Below, piece after piece: positions 1 through 8,191 of a stretch of DNA of 47,396 bases. A program made the translations under genes and the position numbers. The first letter of the stretch is position 1; every line of letters starts with the position of its first letter. A model generated the notes under the pieces. The model searched no databases and was not told where the DNA came from. It saw only the letters and a program-made list of their open reading frames with translations. The stretch is from Rhodospirillaceae bacterium (lineage in GTDB: Bacteria > Pseudomonadota > Alphaproteobacteria > GCA-2731375), in contig JABJKS010000083.1 of the NCBI GenBank assembly GCA_018660265.1, positions 1 through 47,396 on the forward strand. The letters are read 5' to 3'.

Positions 1-123
1 CTGAGTTTGCAATTTGTCATGATGTGGCAAAAAAAGATAGTGTGCAAGTGTGCAAAAAGTGTGAATCGCTTTATTAGCGGCTAACCTATTGATATTATTA
101 AATAAAATAGTGTGTAATACGCA
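1..123. other. AT-rich end of a probable integrated element (att arm region)
   Basis: This 123-bp stretch is much richer in A+T than the rest of the window and holds no credible gene. It contains four copies of an 8-mer AGTGTGNA at 39-46, 47-54, 58-65 and 109-116, all in the same orientation. Repeated short sites next to a tRNA gene fragment are what arm-type binding sites of a tyrosine recombinase look like. The abrupt change in composition at about 123/124 coincides with the break in the adjacent tRNA. No integrase gene is in view, so the element, if real, lies to the left of the window. Confidence 0.5.
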
Positions 124-162
124 TTAGGAATCAAGTGCTCTATCCAGCTGAGCTACGGGCGC
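124..162 (-). pseudogene. 5' half of tRNA-Arg(CCT), cut at the anticodon loop
   Basis: Read on the minus strand from 162, the sequence forms the first 39 nt of a tRNA: acceptor 5' strand GCGCCCG, TA, D arm GCTC...GAGC, anticodon 5' strand CTTGA and the seven-base loop TTCCTAA with anticodon CCT (plus-strand 126-128). The 3' anticodon strand should read TCAAG but the sequence reads TGCGT, and no T arm or 3' acceptor strand follows. The molecule cannot fold as a tRNA. A clean break at the anticodon loop is typical of a site-specific integration border. The intact gene, or its 3' half, would be expected at the other end of the element. Confidence 0.75.
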
Positions 163-226
163 CCAAAGGCGGTGAACCTGTGGGTTGCTGGGTGATAGCA
201 TATCTTGGGGCGATAGCGAAAGTGGT

Positions 227-298
227 GGCTTGAAAGTGCTGGCTTGAAAGTGCTGGGGCGGCTTGTACCATAGGCTTGTACCATAGGCTTGTACCAAT
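227..298. repeat. Two adjacent short tandem repeats (14 bp x2, 13 bp x3)
   Basis: GGCTTGAAAGTGCT occurs twice in tandem at 227-240 and 241-254. After 5 bp, a 13-mer GGCTTGTACCATA is present at 260-272 and 273-285, with a third diverged copy at 286-298. The two unit types share GGCTTG. The repeats lie in the 205-bp spacer upstream of the acyl-CoA synthetase gene, which holds nothing else I can support; a minus-strand reading frame there is repeat-derived and has no protein character. Confidence 0.85.
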
Positions 299-367
299 GG
301 GGGGCAGGGGATAAATTGGCGCTAATCTAAGCCAACGGAACAAACGTCTAAATTCGGGGACACGGAC

Positions 368-1996
368 ATGAGCGCCAATCCATACGAGACTGACCTGCCG
401 ATTACGGAAGCCAATTATCAGGCGCTGTCGCCGTTAAGCTTTCTGGCCAAGGCGGCCTGGACCTACCCCGACTATCCCTCTGTCATAGACGGCGATGCGC
501 GCTATACCTGGGCCGATACCCATCAACGCTGCCTACGTCTGGCATCCGCCCTGACAAAGCGCGGCATTGGCACGGGCGATACGGTTTCGGTCATGGCCCC
601 CAACGTAACGGCGGCCTTCGAGGCGACCTTTGGTATTCCCATGACCGGTGGGGTGATCAACGCCCTGAACTATCGTCTGAACGCCACCGAGATCGCCTTC
701 ATTCTGGATCACGGTGAATGCAAAATCCTGATCACCGACACGGAATTCAGCCCCGTTATCGAAGAAGCCCTGACATTGGTGAAACACCGGCCCATCGTCA
801 TCGATATTGAGGATCCGGCCGGACCTGGCGGCAAACCCCTGGGTGAGATGAATTACGAGGCATTTCTGGACACCGGCGACCCCGCGCATCAATGGTGCCC
901 GCCGGCGGATGAATGGAACGCCATCGCGTTGAACTATACCTCCGGCACCACGGGAAATCCCAAGGGCGTGGTCTATAGCCACCGGGGCACCTATTTGAAC
1001 ACCATGGGCAATATCGTGGCCTGGAACATGCCGGCCCATCCGGTCTATTTGTGGACCCTGCCGATGTTCCATTGCAACGGCTGGTGTTTCGCCTGGTCCA
1101 TCACCGCCATCGCCGGCACCCACGTTTGTCTGCGCGCCGTCGCACCGGGGCCGATCTATGACGCCATCGCCAATCACAAGGTAACTCATATGTGCGGTGC
1201 GCCCATTGTCATGCAGGTCATCGCCGGTGCCGCGGATGATGAAAAACGTCCCCTGCCCCATACCGTGAACATGTTCACGGCTGCCGCCCCGCCACCTGCT
1301 GCCGTGTTGGCGGATATGGCGCGTCAGGGTTTCAACGTCACCCATGTTTATGGCCTGACGGAAGTGTACGGCCCCTGCGTGGTCAGCGCCTGGAAAGCGG
1401 AATGGGATGTTTTACCACCCGCTGAACAGGCCCGCAAAAAGGCCCGGCAGGGCGTCACCTATCAGGTTCAGGAAGGCATGATGGTGGCTGATCCCGAGAC
1501 CATGGAACCGGTGCCCATGGACGGGGAAAGCATGGGCGAAGTCTTCATGCGCGGCAATGTCACCATGAAGGGTTATTTGAAAAACCCGAAAGCCACCCAG
1601 GAAGCTTTCGCAGGCGGCTGGTTCCACACTGGGGATCTGGGTGTCTGGCACCCGGACGGCTATGTGGAATTGAAAGACCGCTCGAAAGACATCATCATCT
1701 CGGGCGGGGAGAATATTTCATCCATCGAGGTGGAGGATATTCTCTATTCCAACCCCAAAATCGCCGCCGTCGCCGTTGTCGCCAAGCCGGATGAAAAATG
1801 GGGCGAGACGCCGACCGCCTTTATCGAATTGAAACCAGGGCAGGACGCCACGGCGCAGGAGATTATCGATTTTTGCCGGGACAACATGGCGCACTATAAA
1901 TGCCCGCGCGAAGTGATCTTCGATGATCTGCCGAAAACCTCCACCGGTAAGATCCAGAAATTCGTCCTGCGCGACCGGGTCCGGGAAGCCGGTTAG
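368..1996 (+). CDS. Acyl-CoA synthetase (AMP-forming), DmdB-like class
   Basis: The 542-residue protein belongs to the ANL adenylating superfamily, which activates a carboxylic acid with ATP and then forms a CoA thioester. The P-loop-like motif YTSGTTGNPKG is at about residues 190-200, GWFHTGDLG at about 417-425, KDIIISGGENISS at about 440-452, and the C-terminal catalytic lysine lies in PKTSTGKIQK near 525. Length is full for the family. The segment PMFHCNGWCFAW resembles medium-chain and 3-methylmercaptopropionate-CoA ligases (DmdB), but the substrate cannot be read from sequence. The ATG follows GGGGACACGGAC, a modest ribosome site. The dehydrogenase gene follows about 110 nt later in the same direction, so the two may be co-transcribed. 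Confidence 0.93.
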   Translation: MSANPYETDLPITEANYQALSPLSFLAKAAWTYPDYPSVIDGDARYTWADTHQRCLRLASALTKRGIGTGDTVSVMAPNVTAAFEATFGIPMTGGVINALNYRLNATEIAFILDHGECKILITDTEFSPVIEEALTLVKHRPIVIDIEDPAGPGGKPLGEMNYEAFLDTGDPAHQWCPPADEWNAIALNYTSGTTGNPKGVVYSHRGTYLNTMGNIVAWNMPAHPVYLWTLPMFHCNGWCFAWSITAIAGTHVCLRAVAPGPIYDAIANHKVTHMCGAPIVMQVIAGAADDEKRPLPHTVNMFTAAAPPPAAVLADMARQGFNVTHVYGLTEVYGPCVVSAWKAEWDVLPPAEQARKKARQGVTYQVQEGMMVADPETMEPVPMDGESMGEVFMRGNVTMKGYLKNPKATQEAFAGGWFHTGDLGVWHPDGYVELKDRSKDIIISGGENISSIEVEDILYSNPKIAAVAVVAKPDEKWGETPTAFIELKPGQDATAQEIIDFCRDNMAHYKCPREVIFDDLPKTSTGKIQKFVLRDRVREAG

Positions 1997-2103
1997 AGGC
2001 TGGTTGAGGGAGCCCGAGCATCAACGCCCCCTACACAGGCACCGGCCGCATTGGCGATAGTGCCCTTGCCGCCCGCCTTGGCCGCGAATTACAGGGCGAG
2101 ATT

Positions 2104-4986
2104 TTGTTCGACCCCGCCAGCCGGGGCCGCTATTCCACGGACGCCTCGATCTATCAGATCGAACCCATCGGCGTGGTGGTCCCGCATGACGAGGCGGATG
2201 TGGTGCGCGCCATTCAAATTGCCAGCGATGAAGGCATACCCATTCTGCCCCGTGGCGGCGGCACCTCCCAATGCGGACAGACCGTGGGTGAGGCGTTGGT
2301 GCTGGATGTCTCGAAAAATCTGGCGGGTGTTATTTCGCTCGATGTGGAAAACCGCCGCGTAAAGGTACAGCCCGGCATGGTGCTGGACCAACTAAACGCC
2401 TACCTGAAACCGCATGGCCTTTTCTTCCCCGTCGACGTCTCCACCTCGTCACGGGCCACCATTGGCGGCATGACCGGCAACAATTCCTGCGGTGCACGCT
2501 CTATCCGTTATGGCCGTATGGTGGAAAACGTGCGCGCCATCGACGCTTTGTTGGCGGACGGCAGCAACATGCATTTCGGCCAACTACCCGGCGATTTCCA
2601 GGCCGCAGATATTCCTGCACGTTTTCGGGATATTGCCACGCCTCTGTTGGATTTGGGCCGTCGGGAAGCGGGCGAGATCGCGGCCCGGTTCCCGGATCTG
2701 CATACCGAAGGCGTACAACGCCGGGTCGGTGGTTACAACATTGATGCCCTGGTCCCTGGTGTGGGTTCGGAAAATCTGGCGCATTTGCTGGTCGGTTCGG
2801 AAGGCACCCTGGCCTTTTCGACCGCGATCGAATTGGATCTGTCGCCAATCCCCTCCAACAAAACCCTGGGCATTTGCCATTTCCCCAACTTTTATGCGGC
2901 CATGGATGCGACCCAGCATATTGTTAAGCTGGGCCCAGCAGCGGTGGAATTGCTGGATCGCACCATGTTGGATCTGGCCCGACAGATCGAATTATTCCGC
3001 CACACCATAGAACGCTTTGTCCAGGGGGAACCCGCCGCCCTGCTGTTGGTGGAATTTGCCGGTGAGGACGGCGATGAACAGCTGCGCAAACTGAAACAGC
3101 TGGTTGAGCTGATGGCCGATCTGGGCTTTCCCGACGCGGTGGTGGAGGCGACGGAGCCGAGCTTTCAAGCAGCGGTGTGGGAGGTGCGCAAATCCGGCCT
3201 GAACATCATGATGTCCATGAAGGGCGACGGCAAACCGATCTCGTTCATAGAAGATTGCGCCGTGCGCCTGGAGGATCTGGCCGAATATACCGACCGCCTA
3301 ACGCAAGTCTTCACCAAGCACGGCACCACGGGCACCTGGTATGCCCATGCCTCGGTTGGTTGTCTGCACGTCCGCCCCGTGGTCAACCTGAAAGAAGAAG
3401 CCGGTGCCAAACAAATGCGCGCCATGGCCGAGGAAGCCTTCGCCATGGTGCGGGAATACAAGGGCAGCCATTCCGGCGAGCATGGCGACGGCCTGGTGCG
3501 ATCGGAATTTCACCTGCCCATGTTCGGCCAGCGCATGGTGGACAATTTCGCCGAGGTAAAAAACATCCTCGACCCCACATGCCTGTTCAATCCGGGCAAG
3601 ATCGTGGCACCGCCCAAGATGGACGACCGCCGGCTGTTCCGTTTCAAGCCGGACCATCAGACACCGGTGATGGAGACCGGGCTGGATTGGTCTGCCTGGG
3701 GCGGCTTTGCCCGCGCGGCGGAGATGTGCAACAACAACGGGGCCTGCCGCAAATTGGATCTGGCCGGTGTTATGTGCCCATCCTTCAAAGTCACACGGGA
3801 CGAGGCCCATGTCACACGGGGCCGCGCCAATCTGTTGCGCCTGGGCGTATCGGGACAGTTGGGCGCGGCGGCCCTGCATTCCGATGCGATGGCCGAGGCG
3901 ATGTCGTTATGCGTTGGTTGCAAGGGCTGCAAACGGGAATGCCCCGTGGGCGTGGACATGGCCGCCATGAAGATAGAGGTGCAGTATCAGCGCGCTAAAA
4001 AATCCGGCATATCCTTGCATGACCGCCTGGTTGCCTACTTGCCCCGTTATGCGCCCATCGCTGCGCGCCTGGCACCGTTGTTGAATTTGCGGGACCGGCT
4101 GCCTGGCCTGGCCTGGTTAAGCGAAAAACTATTCGGCTTCACCGCCAAGCGCACCTTGCCGAAATGGCGTCGGGATACTTTTCAGCCGGAACAGAACGCC
4201 TACGGTCCCATGCAAGGGGCGGAGGTGGTGTTGTTCGCCGATACCTTCAACAGCACCTTTGAGCGGGAAAACCTGGATGCCGCCATCGACGTTCTGGTCG
4301 CAGCGGGCCGGCGCGTCCATATCGCCCAGGCCCAAAGCGAAATCGATAACGACAGGCCCGTGTACAGGCCCGTGTACAGGCCTTTGTGTTGCGGGCGCAC
4401 CTTCCTCTCTGCCGGGCTGGTCGATCAGGCCCGCGCCGAAATGACCCGCACGGTCACGGCATTGGCACCATTCGTCGCACGCGGCCTGCCTGTGCTGGGG
4501 CTGGAACCATCCTGCCTGTTGGCCCTGCGGGATGAATTCCTTTCCGTACTGCCCGGCGAACAGACGCAGGCATTGGCGGGACAGGCCATGTTGTTGGAAG
4601 AATATCTGGCCACAGAGCATGAGGCCGGACGCCTGGACCTCAATTTGGCGGCAACCGGCAAGGTTCTCCTCCATGGCCACTGCCACCAGAAAGCGCACCA
4701 GACGATGCCCGCCATGAATACCGCCCTGGGCCTGCTACCCGATATTGATGCCACAACGGTGCCATCAAGTTGTTGCGGTATGGCGGGGGCATTCGGTTAC
4801 GGCGCGGACACCTACGAGGTTTCCCAGGCCATGGCTGAAGCCTCCCTGTTACCCGCCGTTCGTGATGCCAACCCGGCAACCACCCTGATCGCCAACGGCA
4901 CGTCCTGCCGGCAACAAATCAAACACGGTAGCGGGCGGGATGCGGTGCATATGGTCCAGGTTCTGCGGCGGGCTTTGACAAATTAG
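2104..4986 (+). CDS. FAD-binding and Fe-S 2-hydroxyacid dehydrogenase (D-lactate/D-2-hydroxyglutarate type)
   Basis: This large fused flavoprotein resembles the YdiJ/GlcD-GlpC type, which oxidises a D-2-hydroxyacid and passes electrons to the respiratory chain. From the TTG at 2104, the FAD-binding PCMH domain (PRGGGTSQCGQTVG) covers about residues 24-170 and the FAD-oxidase C-terminal domain about 250-505. Iron-sulfur motifs CNNNGACR (541-548) and CVGCKGCKRECP (603-614) follow, then a CCG region (LCCGRT near 761, HCHQ near 860, SSCCG near 889). Family-like sequence (LAARLGRELQGEILFDP) continues in frame upstream to about 2020 without ATG, GTG or TTG. A ribosome site GAGGGA at 2006-2011 sits 8 nt before an ATC codon, so the true start is uncertain. 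A 12-bp duplication lies just before the first CCG motif. Confidence 0.9.
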   Translation: MFDPASRGRYSTDASIYQIEPIGVVVPHDEADVVRAIQIASDEGIPILPRGGGTSQCGQTVGEALVLDVSKNLAGVISLDVENRRVKVQPGMVLDQLNAYLKPHGLFFPVDVSTSSRATIGGMTGNNSCGARSIRYGRMVENVRAIDALLADGSNMHFGQLPGDFQAADIPARFRDIATPLLDLGRREAGEIAARFPDLHTEGVQRRVGGYNIDALVPGVGSENLAHLLVGSEGTLAFSTAIELDLSPIPSNKTLGICHFPNFYAAMDATQHIVKLGPAAVELLDRTMLDLARQIELFRHTIERFVQGEPAALLLVEFAGEDGDEQLRKLKQLVELMADLGFPDAVVEATEPSFQAAVWEVRKSGLNIMMSMKGDGKPISFIEDCAVRLEDLAEYTDRLTQVFTKHGTTGTWYAHASVGCLHVRPVVNLKEEAGAKQMRAMAEEAFAMVREYKGSHSGEHGDGLVRSEFHLPMFGQRMVDNFAEVKNILDPTCLFNPGKIVAPPKMDDRRLFRFKPDHQTPVMETGLDWSAWGGFARAAEMCNNNGACRKLDLAGVMCPSFKVTRDEAHVTRGRANLLRLGVSGQLGAAALHSDAMAEAMSLCVGCKGCKRECPVGVDMAAMKIEVQYQRAKKSGISLHDRLVAYLPRYAPIAARLAPLLNLRDRLPGLAWLSEKLFGFTAKRTLPKWRRDTFQPEQNAYGPMQGAEVVLFADTFNSTFERENLDAAIDVLVAAGRRVHIAQAQSEIDNDRPVYRPVYRPLCCGRTFLSAGLVDQARAEMTRTVTALAPFVARGLPVLGLEPSCLLALRDEFLSVLPGEQTQALAGQAMLLEEYLATEHEAGRLDLNLAATGKVLLHGHCHQKAHQTMPAMNTALGLLPDIDATTVPSSCCGMAGAFGYGADTYEVSQAMAEASLLPAVRDANPATTLIANGTSCRQQIKHGSGRDAVHMVQVLRRALTN
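4353..4382 (+). repeat. 12-bp in-frame tandem duplication inside the dehydrogenase gene
   Basis: CAGGCCCGTGTA is repeated at 4353-4364 and 4365-4376 and begins a third time at 4377-4382. The protein therefore reads RPVYRPVYRPLCCGR, an iteration of VYRP directly before the CCG motif. Being 12 bp, it leaves the frame intact. Confidence 0.85.
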
Positions 4987-5000
4987 AATCTATTAAGGGG

Positions 5001-6562
5001 CACAGGGTGTGTTGCAAAAGTCGCCAATTCTGGCCCTTTAAGTTTTCAGGCCGGATATTGGCAGAGTGTGTTGGTGATCCAAAGGATTGGCTTTGTGAGG
5101 TAGTAGATGGCTCTTTTTAGGCTTTGAAGGGCGATTTGGTGGCGCAAAAGCCGTAAATAGGCCTTGGCCAGCCGTTTCAGATTGATCGCCGCCGCCGTCA
5201 ACCAGGCCTGGATCTGGAGGTTCCACAAACCACGGCGGTGGGCCCTGCTCAGGCCATGGCGGGCCTTGGCTTCGCCATGGATGCCTTCGACCAGGCCACG
5301 GTGGCGGTTCGCGACCGCTCTGTCGATGGCCAGACGTTTGCCGTGCCGCCGCCGAGCCCGCAGCAGCGCGCCATGGCCATCCTTGATGATCAAAGTGCGC
5401 GCCTTTGCCGTTGCAGGGAGGCAGAGCCGCCGCCAATCGCAGGCCGCGCAGTCTTGCCGCCGGGCCCGGTAAAAACGGCCATCACGCCCGGCTCTTGTCC
5501 GGGGCCGTAATGTTGCCCCGCCTGGACAGCGCACCAGATCATGGTGGGCGTCATACTTGAACCGGCTCAACGGCACCTTCGCCTTGCGGGTTCGTTGCGG
5601 CGGAATAACCGCGACCGTGCCACGTTGTTCCCCAGATATTGAGGGCCTGGTAATTGGAGCTATAGGCATAGCCTTTATCCGCCGTGACCAATCCCACATG
5701 CCGCCCGCTTAGGTCTTCAATGCGTTCCAATTGTGCCACCAGGGTGCCACCCTCGTGCACATCGGCGCTCACCACCGTGGCATCAACGACGATGCCGTGG
5801 GCACTGTCCACGGCCGTCAGCTGTCGATAACTGGGCTCCAAAACATGATCCCGACGAGAAGTCGACATCCGCGCATCAGGGTCCGTCGAGGACAGTTTCT
5901 TCAGCTTAGGAGGCTTTGCCTTTGCCGGGATGCCGCCCGCATCATTGTCCGAGCCGTCATCCTCAACCCCAGACCCATTGCCAGGCTCATTCGCAGACTC
6001 AACAGCCGCGACATGGCCCAGCGCCAGGCTGTCCCAACTGACATCGGCCCGGATCAAGGTGGCATCCACATGGACCACATCGCCCACCACCAGACCGGCC
6101 TCAAGGCAGCATTGAACACTGCGCTGAAACACCGCCCGAAAGCGATCCGCCCCCCAACGTTGGCGGATCCGGCTCAAGCTCGAATGATCGGGCAGCGCTT
6201 CATGCAGGCGATAGCCGATGAACCAGCGGACCGCCAGATTGACCTGCGCCTCCCGCAGCAAGGCTCGGCCATGCACGATGCCGCACAGCAGACCGGCAAG
6301 CATCAGCCGAACCGCGACCTCCGGGTCGATCCCAGGCCGGCCCTGGTCAAGATCATAACAATCCGAGACTTCTTCTCTCAGCCAGGACAGATCCAAAATC
6401 AGATCAACGCGCGCCAGAATATGATCGTTCGGGATCAAATCACGCAATGAGCCAGCAACAAACAACTCATCCTGTCGGCGATCACGATGGGACAACATAT
6501 TCAAACCCTCCGATTCAATGCACAAGTGAATCATTCGAAGGACTTTTTCAACACACCCTGTG
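5001..6562 (-). mobile_element. IS1182-like insertion sequence, about 1.56 kb
   Basis: Terminal inverted repeats bound the element: 5001-5022 (CACAGGGTGTGTTGCAAAAG and two more bases) matches the reverse complement of 6541-6562 with one mismatch. Outside them the left flank reads GGGG and the right flank TCCCCG, so the inverted symmetry may extend a few bases. The hexamer TATTAA occurs at 4991-4996 and 6569-6574, which could be a target duplication if the ends are at 4997 and 6568. The element carries one transposase gene, split by a frameshift. It begins 14 nt after the stop of the FAD/Fe-S dehydrogenase gene and ends downstream of the solute-binding protein gene, so it interrupts no visible gene. 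Confidence 0.88.
5046..6534 (-). pseudogene. IS1182-family DDE transposase, frameshifted
   Basis: The N-terminal part, 6534 (or the better start at 6498, MLSHRDRRQDELFVAGSLRD) down to 5551, has the family's DUF772-type start (ALPDHSSLSRIRQRWG) and the DDE half (VVHVDATLIRADVSWDS, VTADKGYAY). Family-like sequence then continues in another frame down to 5046: GTVAVIPPQRTRKAKVPLSR, FKYDAHHDLVRCPGG and a C-terminal IHGEAKARHGLSRA segment. The two frames must join around 5620-5645, needing a +1 shift near a GGGG run. Homologues are normally one reading frame of about 450-480 residues, so this copy is probably inactive; sequencing error or recoding at the G run cannot be excluded. Confidence 0.85.
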
Positions 6563-6574
6563 TCCCCGTATTAA

Positions 6575-6610
6575 CAAAAGGCGGCGGTGCTTTTGAAGGC
6601 ACCACCGCCT
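6575..6610 (-). terminator. Rho-independent terminator of the solute-binding protein gene
   Basis: On the minus strand the stem AGGCGGTGGTGC / GCACCGCCGCCT closes over an 8-nt loop with one internal mismatch and is followed by TTTTGTTAAT. It lies 24 nt after the stop codon of the minus-strand gene at 6634. It also separates that gene from the insertion sequence. Confidence 0.8.
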
Positions 6611-6633
6611 GATTGGTTAAATATCGACGTGGA

Positions 6634-8121
6634 TTACTTCCAATAGGCGGAAGCCATGTCGTTGACGAACATGGGCGATGATGTCCACACGCCCATCAGG
6701 TTCTTGTTACGGACCGTGGTCTTGGCCAGCTGGAACAAGAATCCATTGACCGCATCGTTGGCCAATTTTTTCTGCGCCATCTTCAGATACTTCGAACGCA
6801 TGGCAGGATCACGGGCACCATCTGCCTTCATGATCATGTCGTTGAATTCTGCGTTCTCATACTGGAAGTAATAGCCGGGACGGGCATAGATACCGATGTC
6901 CATGGGTTCCACATGCGAAACGATTGAAAGGTCGTAGGTCTTTTGCTTGTAGACCTGTTTCAACCAGACGGCCCACTCCACATTCTCGATGGTGATCTTG
7001 AAGCCGGCTTTGTTCAACTGTTGCGCCAGGATTTGTCCACCATCCCGCGCATAGGGTACGGGGGGCAGTTTCAAGGACAGTGCCAGGCCGTCGCCATAAC
7101 CCGCCTCGGCCAACAGAGCCTTGGATTTGGCCCGATCCAGGGGATAGGTCCCGGTCAGGTCCAGATAGTCCGGATTGTGTGGCGCGAAATGCGTGCCAAT
7201 GGGCACACCGGCACCAAACATCGCACCTTCGATGATTTCCTTGCGATCAATGGCATGGGCAATAGCCTGACGCACCTTCAGCTTTGACAACGCCGGGTGT
7301 TTGTTATTGGTGGACAGAATGGTCTCACCTTCGGTGGTGCCAAAGGAAACCTTAACGTCCGGATTGGCCTGCAAGGCACCCAGGCCGGCAGATGCGCGAG
7401 CGAAGGGGATCAAGTCCAGATCACCGGACATCATGGCAGCGATTTGGGCCGCCGGGTCATTGATGAAGCGATATTTCACTTTCGACAGCTTCACGGAACC
7501 GGCGTTACGATGGCCCGCATTCTTTTCCATGACGACGCTGTCGCCTTTGGTCCAGCTGACAAACTTGAAGGGGCCGGTTCCGACAGGTTTCGTTGCGTTG
7601 GTCGCAGCGGATTCTTCACCGACGATGACGGCGGTGCTTTCACCCATCCAGAAAACGAACATTGGCCGGGCCTTTTTCAAGGTGATGCGCACCGTGTGAG
7701 CATCCGGCGTTTCGATCTTGGCCATATTCTCAAAACGCTTCTTACGTTTGATCTTACTGCCTTCTGCTGCATTGGCCTCGAACGTGTATTTCACATCGGC
7801 AGAGGTGAAATCCGTGCCGTCATGAAATTTGACGCCTTTTTCCAACATAAAGGTATAGACCAGCCCATCATCGGAGACGGTCCAGCTTTTCGCCAGCATG
7901 GGGCTGACCGTGGCGTCTTCATTAATATGGGTCAGGTTCTCATAAATGTTGTACAGGGCAATCTGACCAATCGCCGCTGCGGGGTTGGAGCGGGGATCCA
8001 GCCCAGGTGGCTCCAACGTCATGGCGATGTTGACGGAATTCTTCGCAGCCTGGGCCCCTAACGGCAGCGCCGCAATGGCTGCTACCGCAGCGGCATAGAC
8101 GAGTTTTTTCGCTATTGTCAT
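6634..8121 (-). CDS. ABC transporter substrate-binding protein, family 5 (peptide/opine type)
   Basis: This is a periplasmic binding protein of the SBP_bac_5 (DppA/OppA) family, 495 residues from the ATG at 8121. That start has a strong ribosome site (GGAGGAAG) 5 nt upstream and opens a clean Sec signal peptide, MTIAKKLVYAAAVAAIAALP followed by LGAQAA. The mature start KNSVNIAMTLEPPGLDPRSN and the GVKFHDGTDFTSADVKYTFE segment are family hallmarks. The typical length is complete. No permease or ATPase genes adjoin it; the insertion sequence sits downstream, so it is an orphan here. Ligand cannot be inferred; peptides, nickel or glutathione are known for relatives. Confidence 0.92.
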   Translation of the reverse strand: MTIAKKLVYAAAVAAIAALPLGAQAAKNSVNIAMTLEPPGLDPRSNPAAAIGQIALYNIYENLTHINEDATVSPMLAKSWTVSDDGLVYTFMLEKGVKFHDGTDFTSADVKYTFEANAAEGSKIKRKKRFENMAKIETPDAHTVRITLKKARPMFVFWMGESTAVIVGEESAATNATKPVGTGPFKFVSWTKGDSVVMEKNAGHRNAGSVKLSKVKYRFINDPAAQIAAMMSGDLDLIPFARASAGLGALQANPDVKVSFGTTEGETILSTNNKHPALSKLKVRQAIAHAIDRKEIIEGAMFGAGVPIGTHFAPHNPDYLDLTGTYPLDRAKSKALLAEAGYGDGLALSLKLPPVPYARDGGQILAQQLNKAGFKITIENVEWAVWLKQVYKQKTYDLSIVSHVEPMDIGIYARPGYYFQYENAEFNDMIMKADGARDPAMRSKYLKMAQKKLANDAVNGFLFQLAKTTVRNKNLMGVWTSSPMFVNDMASAYWK

Positions 8122-8191
8122 GTGTCTTCCTCCCTGTGGAGACATTTGGTTTCAAAACGCTAGGTCGTAGATACAAAACTTAAGGCCCTAT

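Noticed and set aside
1-162. Group I intron in tRNA-Arg(CCT), as known in Agrobacterium
   Set aside because: The break is at the right place (anticodon loop), but the 123 bases beyond it show no internal guide pairing with GATTCCT and no P/Q/R/S-like core, and they contain direct repeats instead. An intron continuing beyond the window cannot be fully excluded.
140-343. 67-residue minus-strand reading frame
   Set aside because: It is made of the tandem repeats and the tRNA fragment, with no protein-like character.
533-1345. Long minus-strand frame opposite the acyl-CoA synthetase
   Set aside because: Shadow of a G+C-rich gene; low-complexity translation and no family resemblance. The plus-strand gene has all catalytic motifs.
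5620-5645. Programmed frameshift joining the two transposase frames
   Set aside because: The required shift is +1 near GGGG, not the usual -1 slippery heptamer, and family members are single frames; a mutation is simpler.
5731-6450. 239-residue plus-strand frame opposite the transposase
   Set aside because: Antisense shadow; the minus strand matches IS1182 transposase throughout.
7297-8061. 254-residue plus-strand frame opposite the solute-binding protein
   Set aside because: Antisense shadow; the minus strand has a signal peptide, family motifs, ribosome site and terminator.
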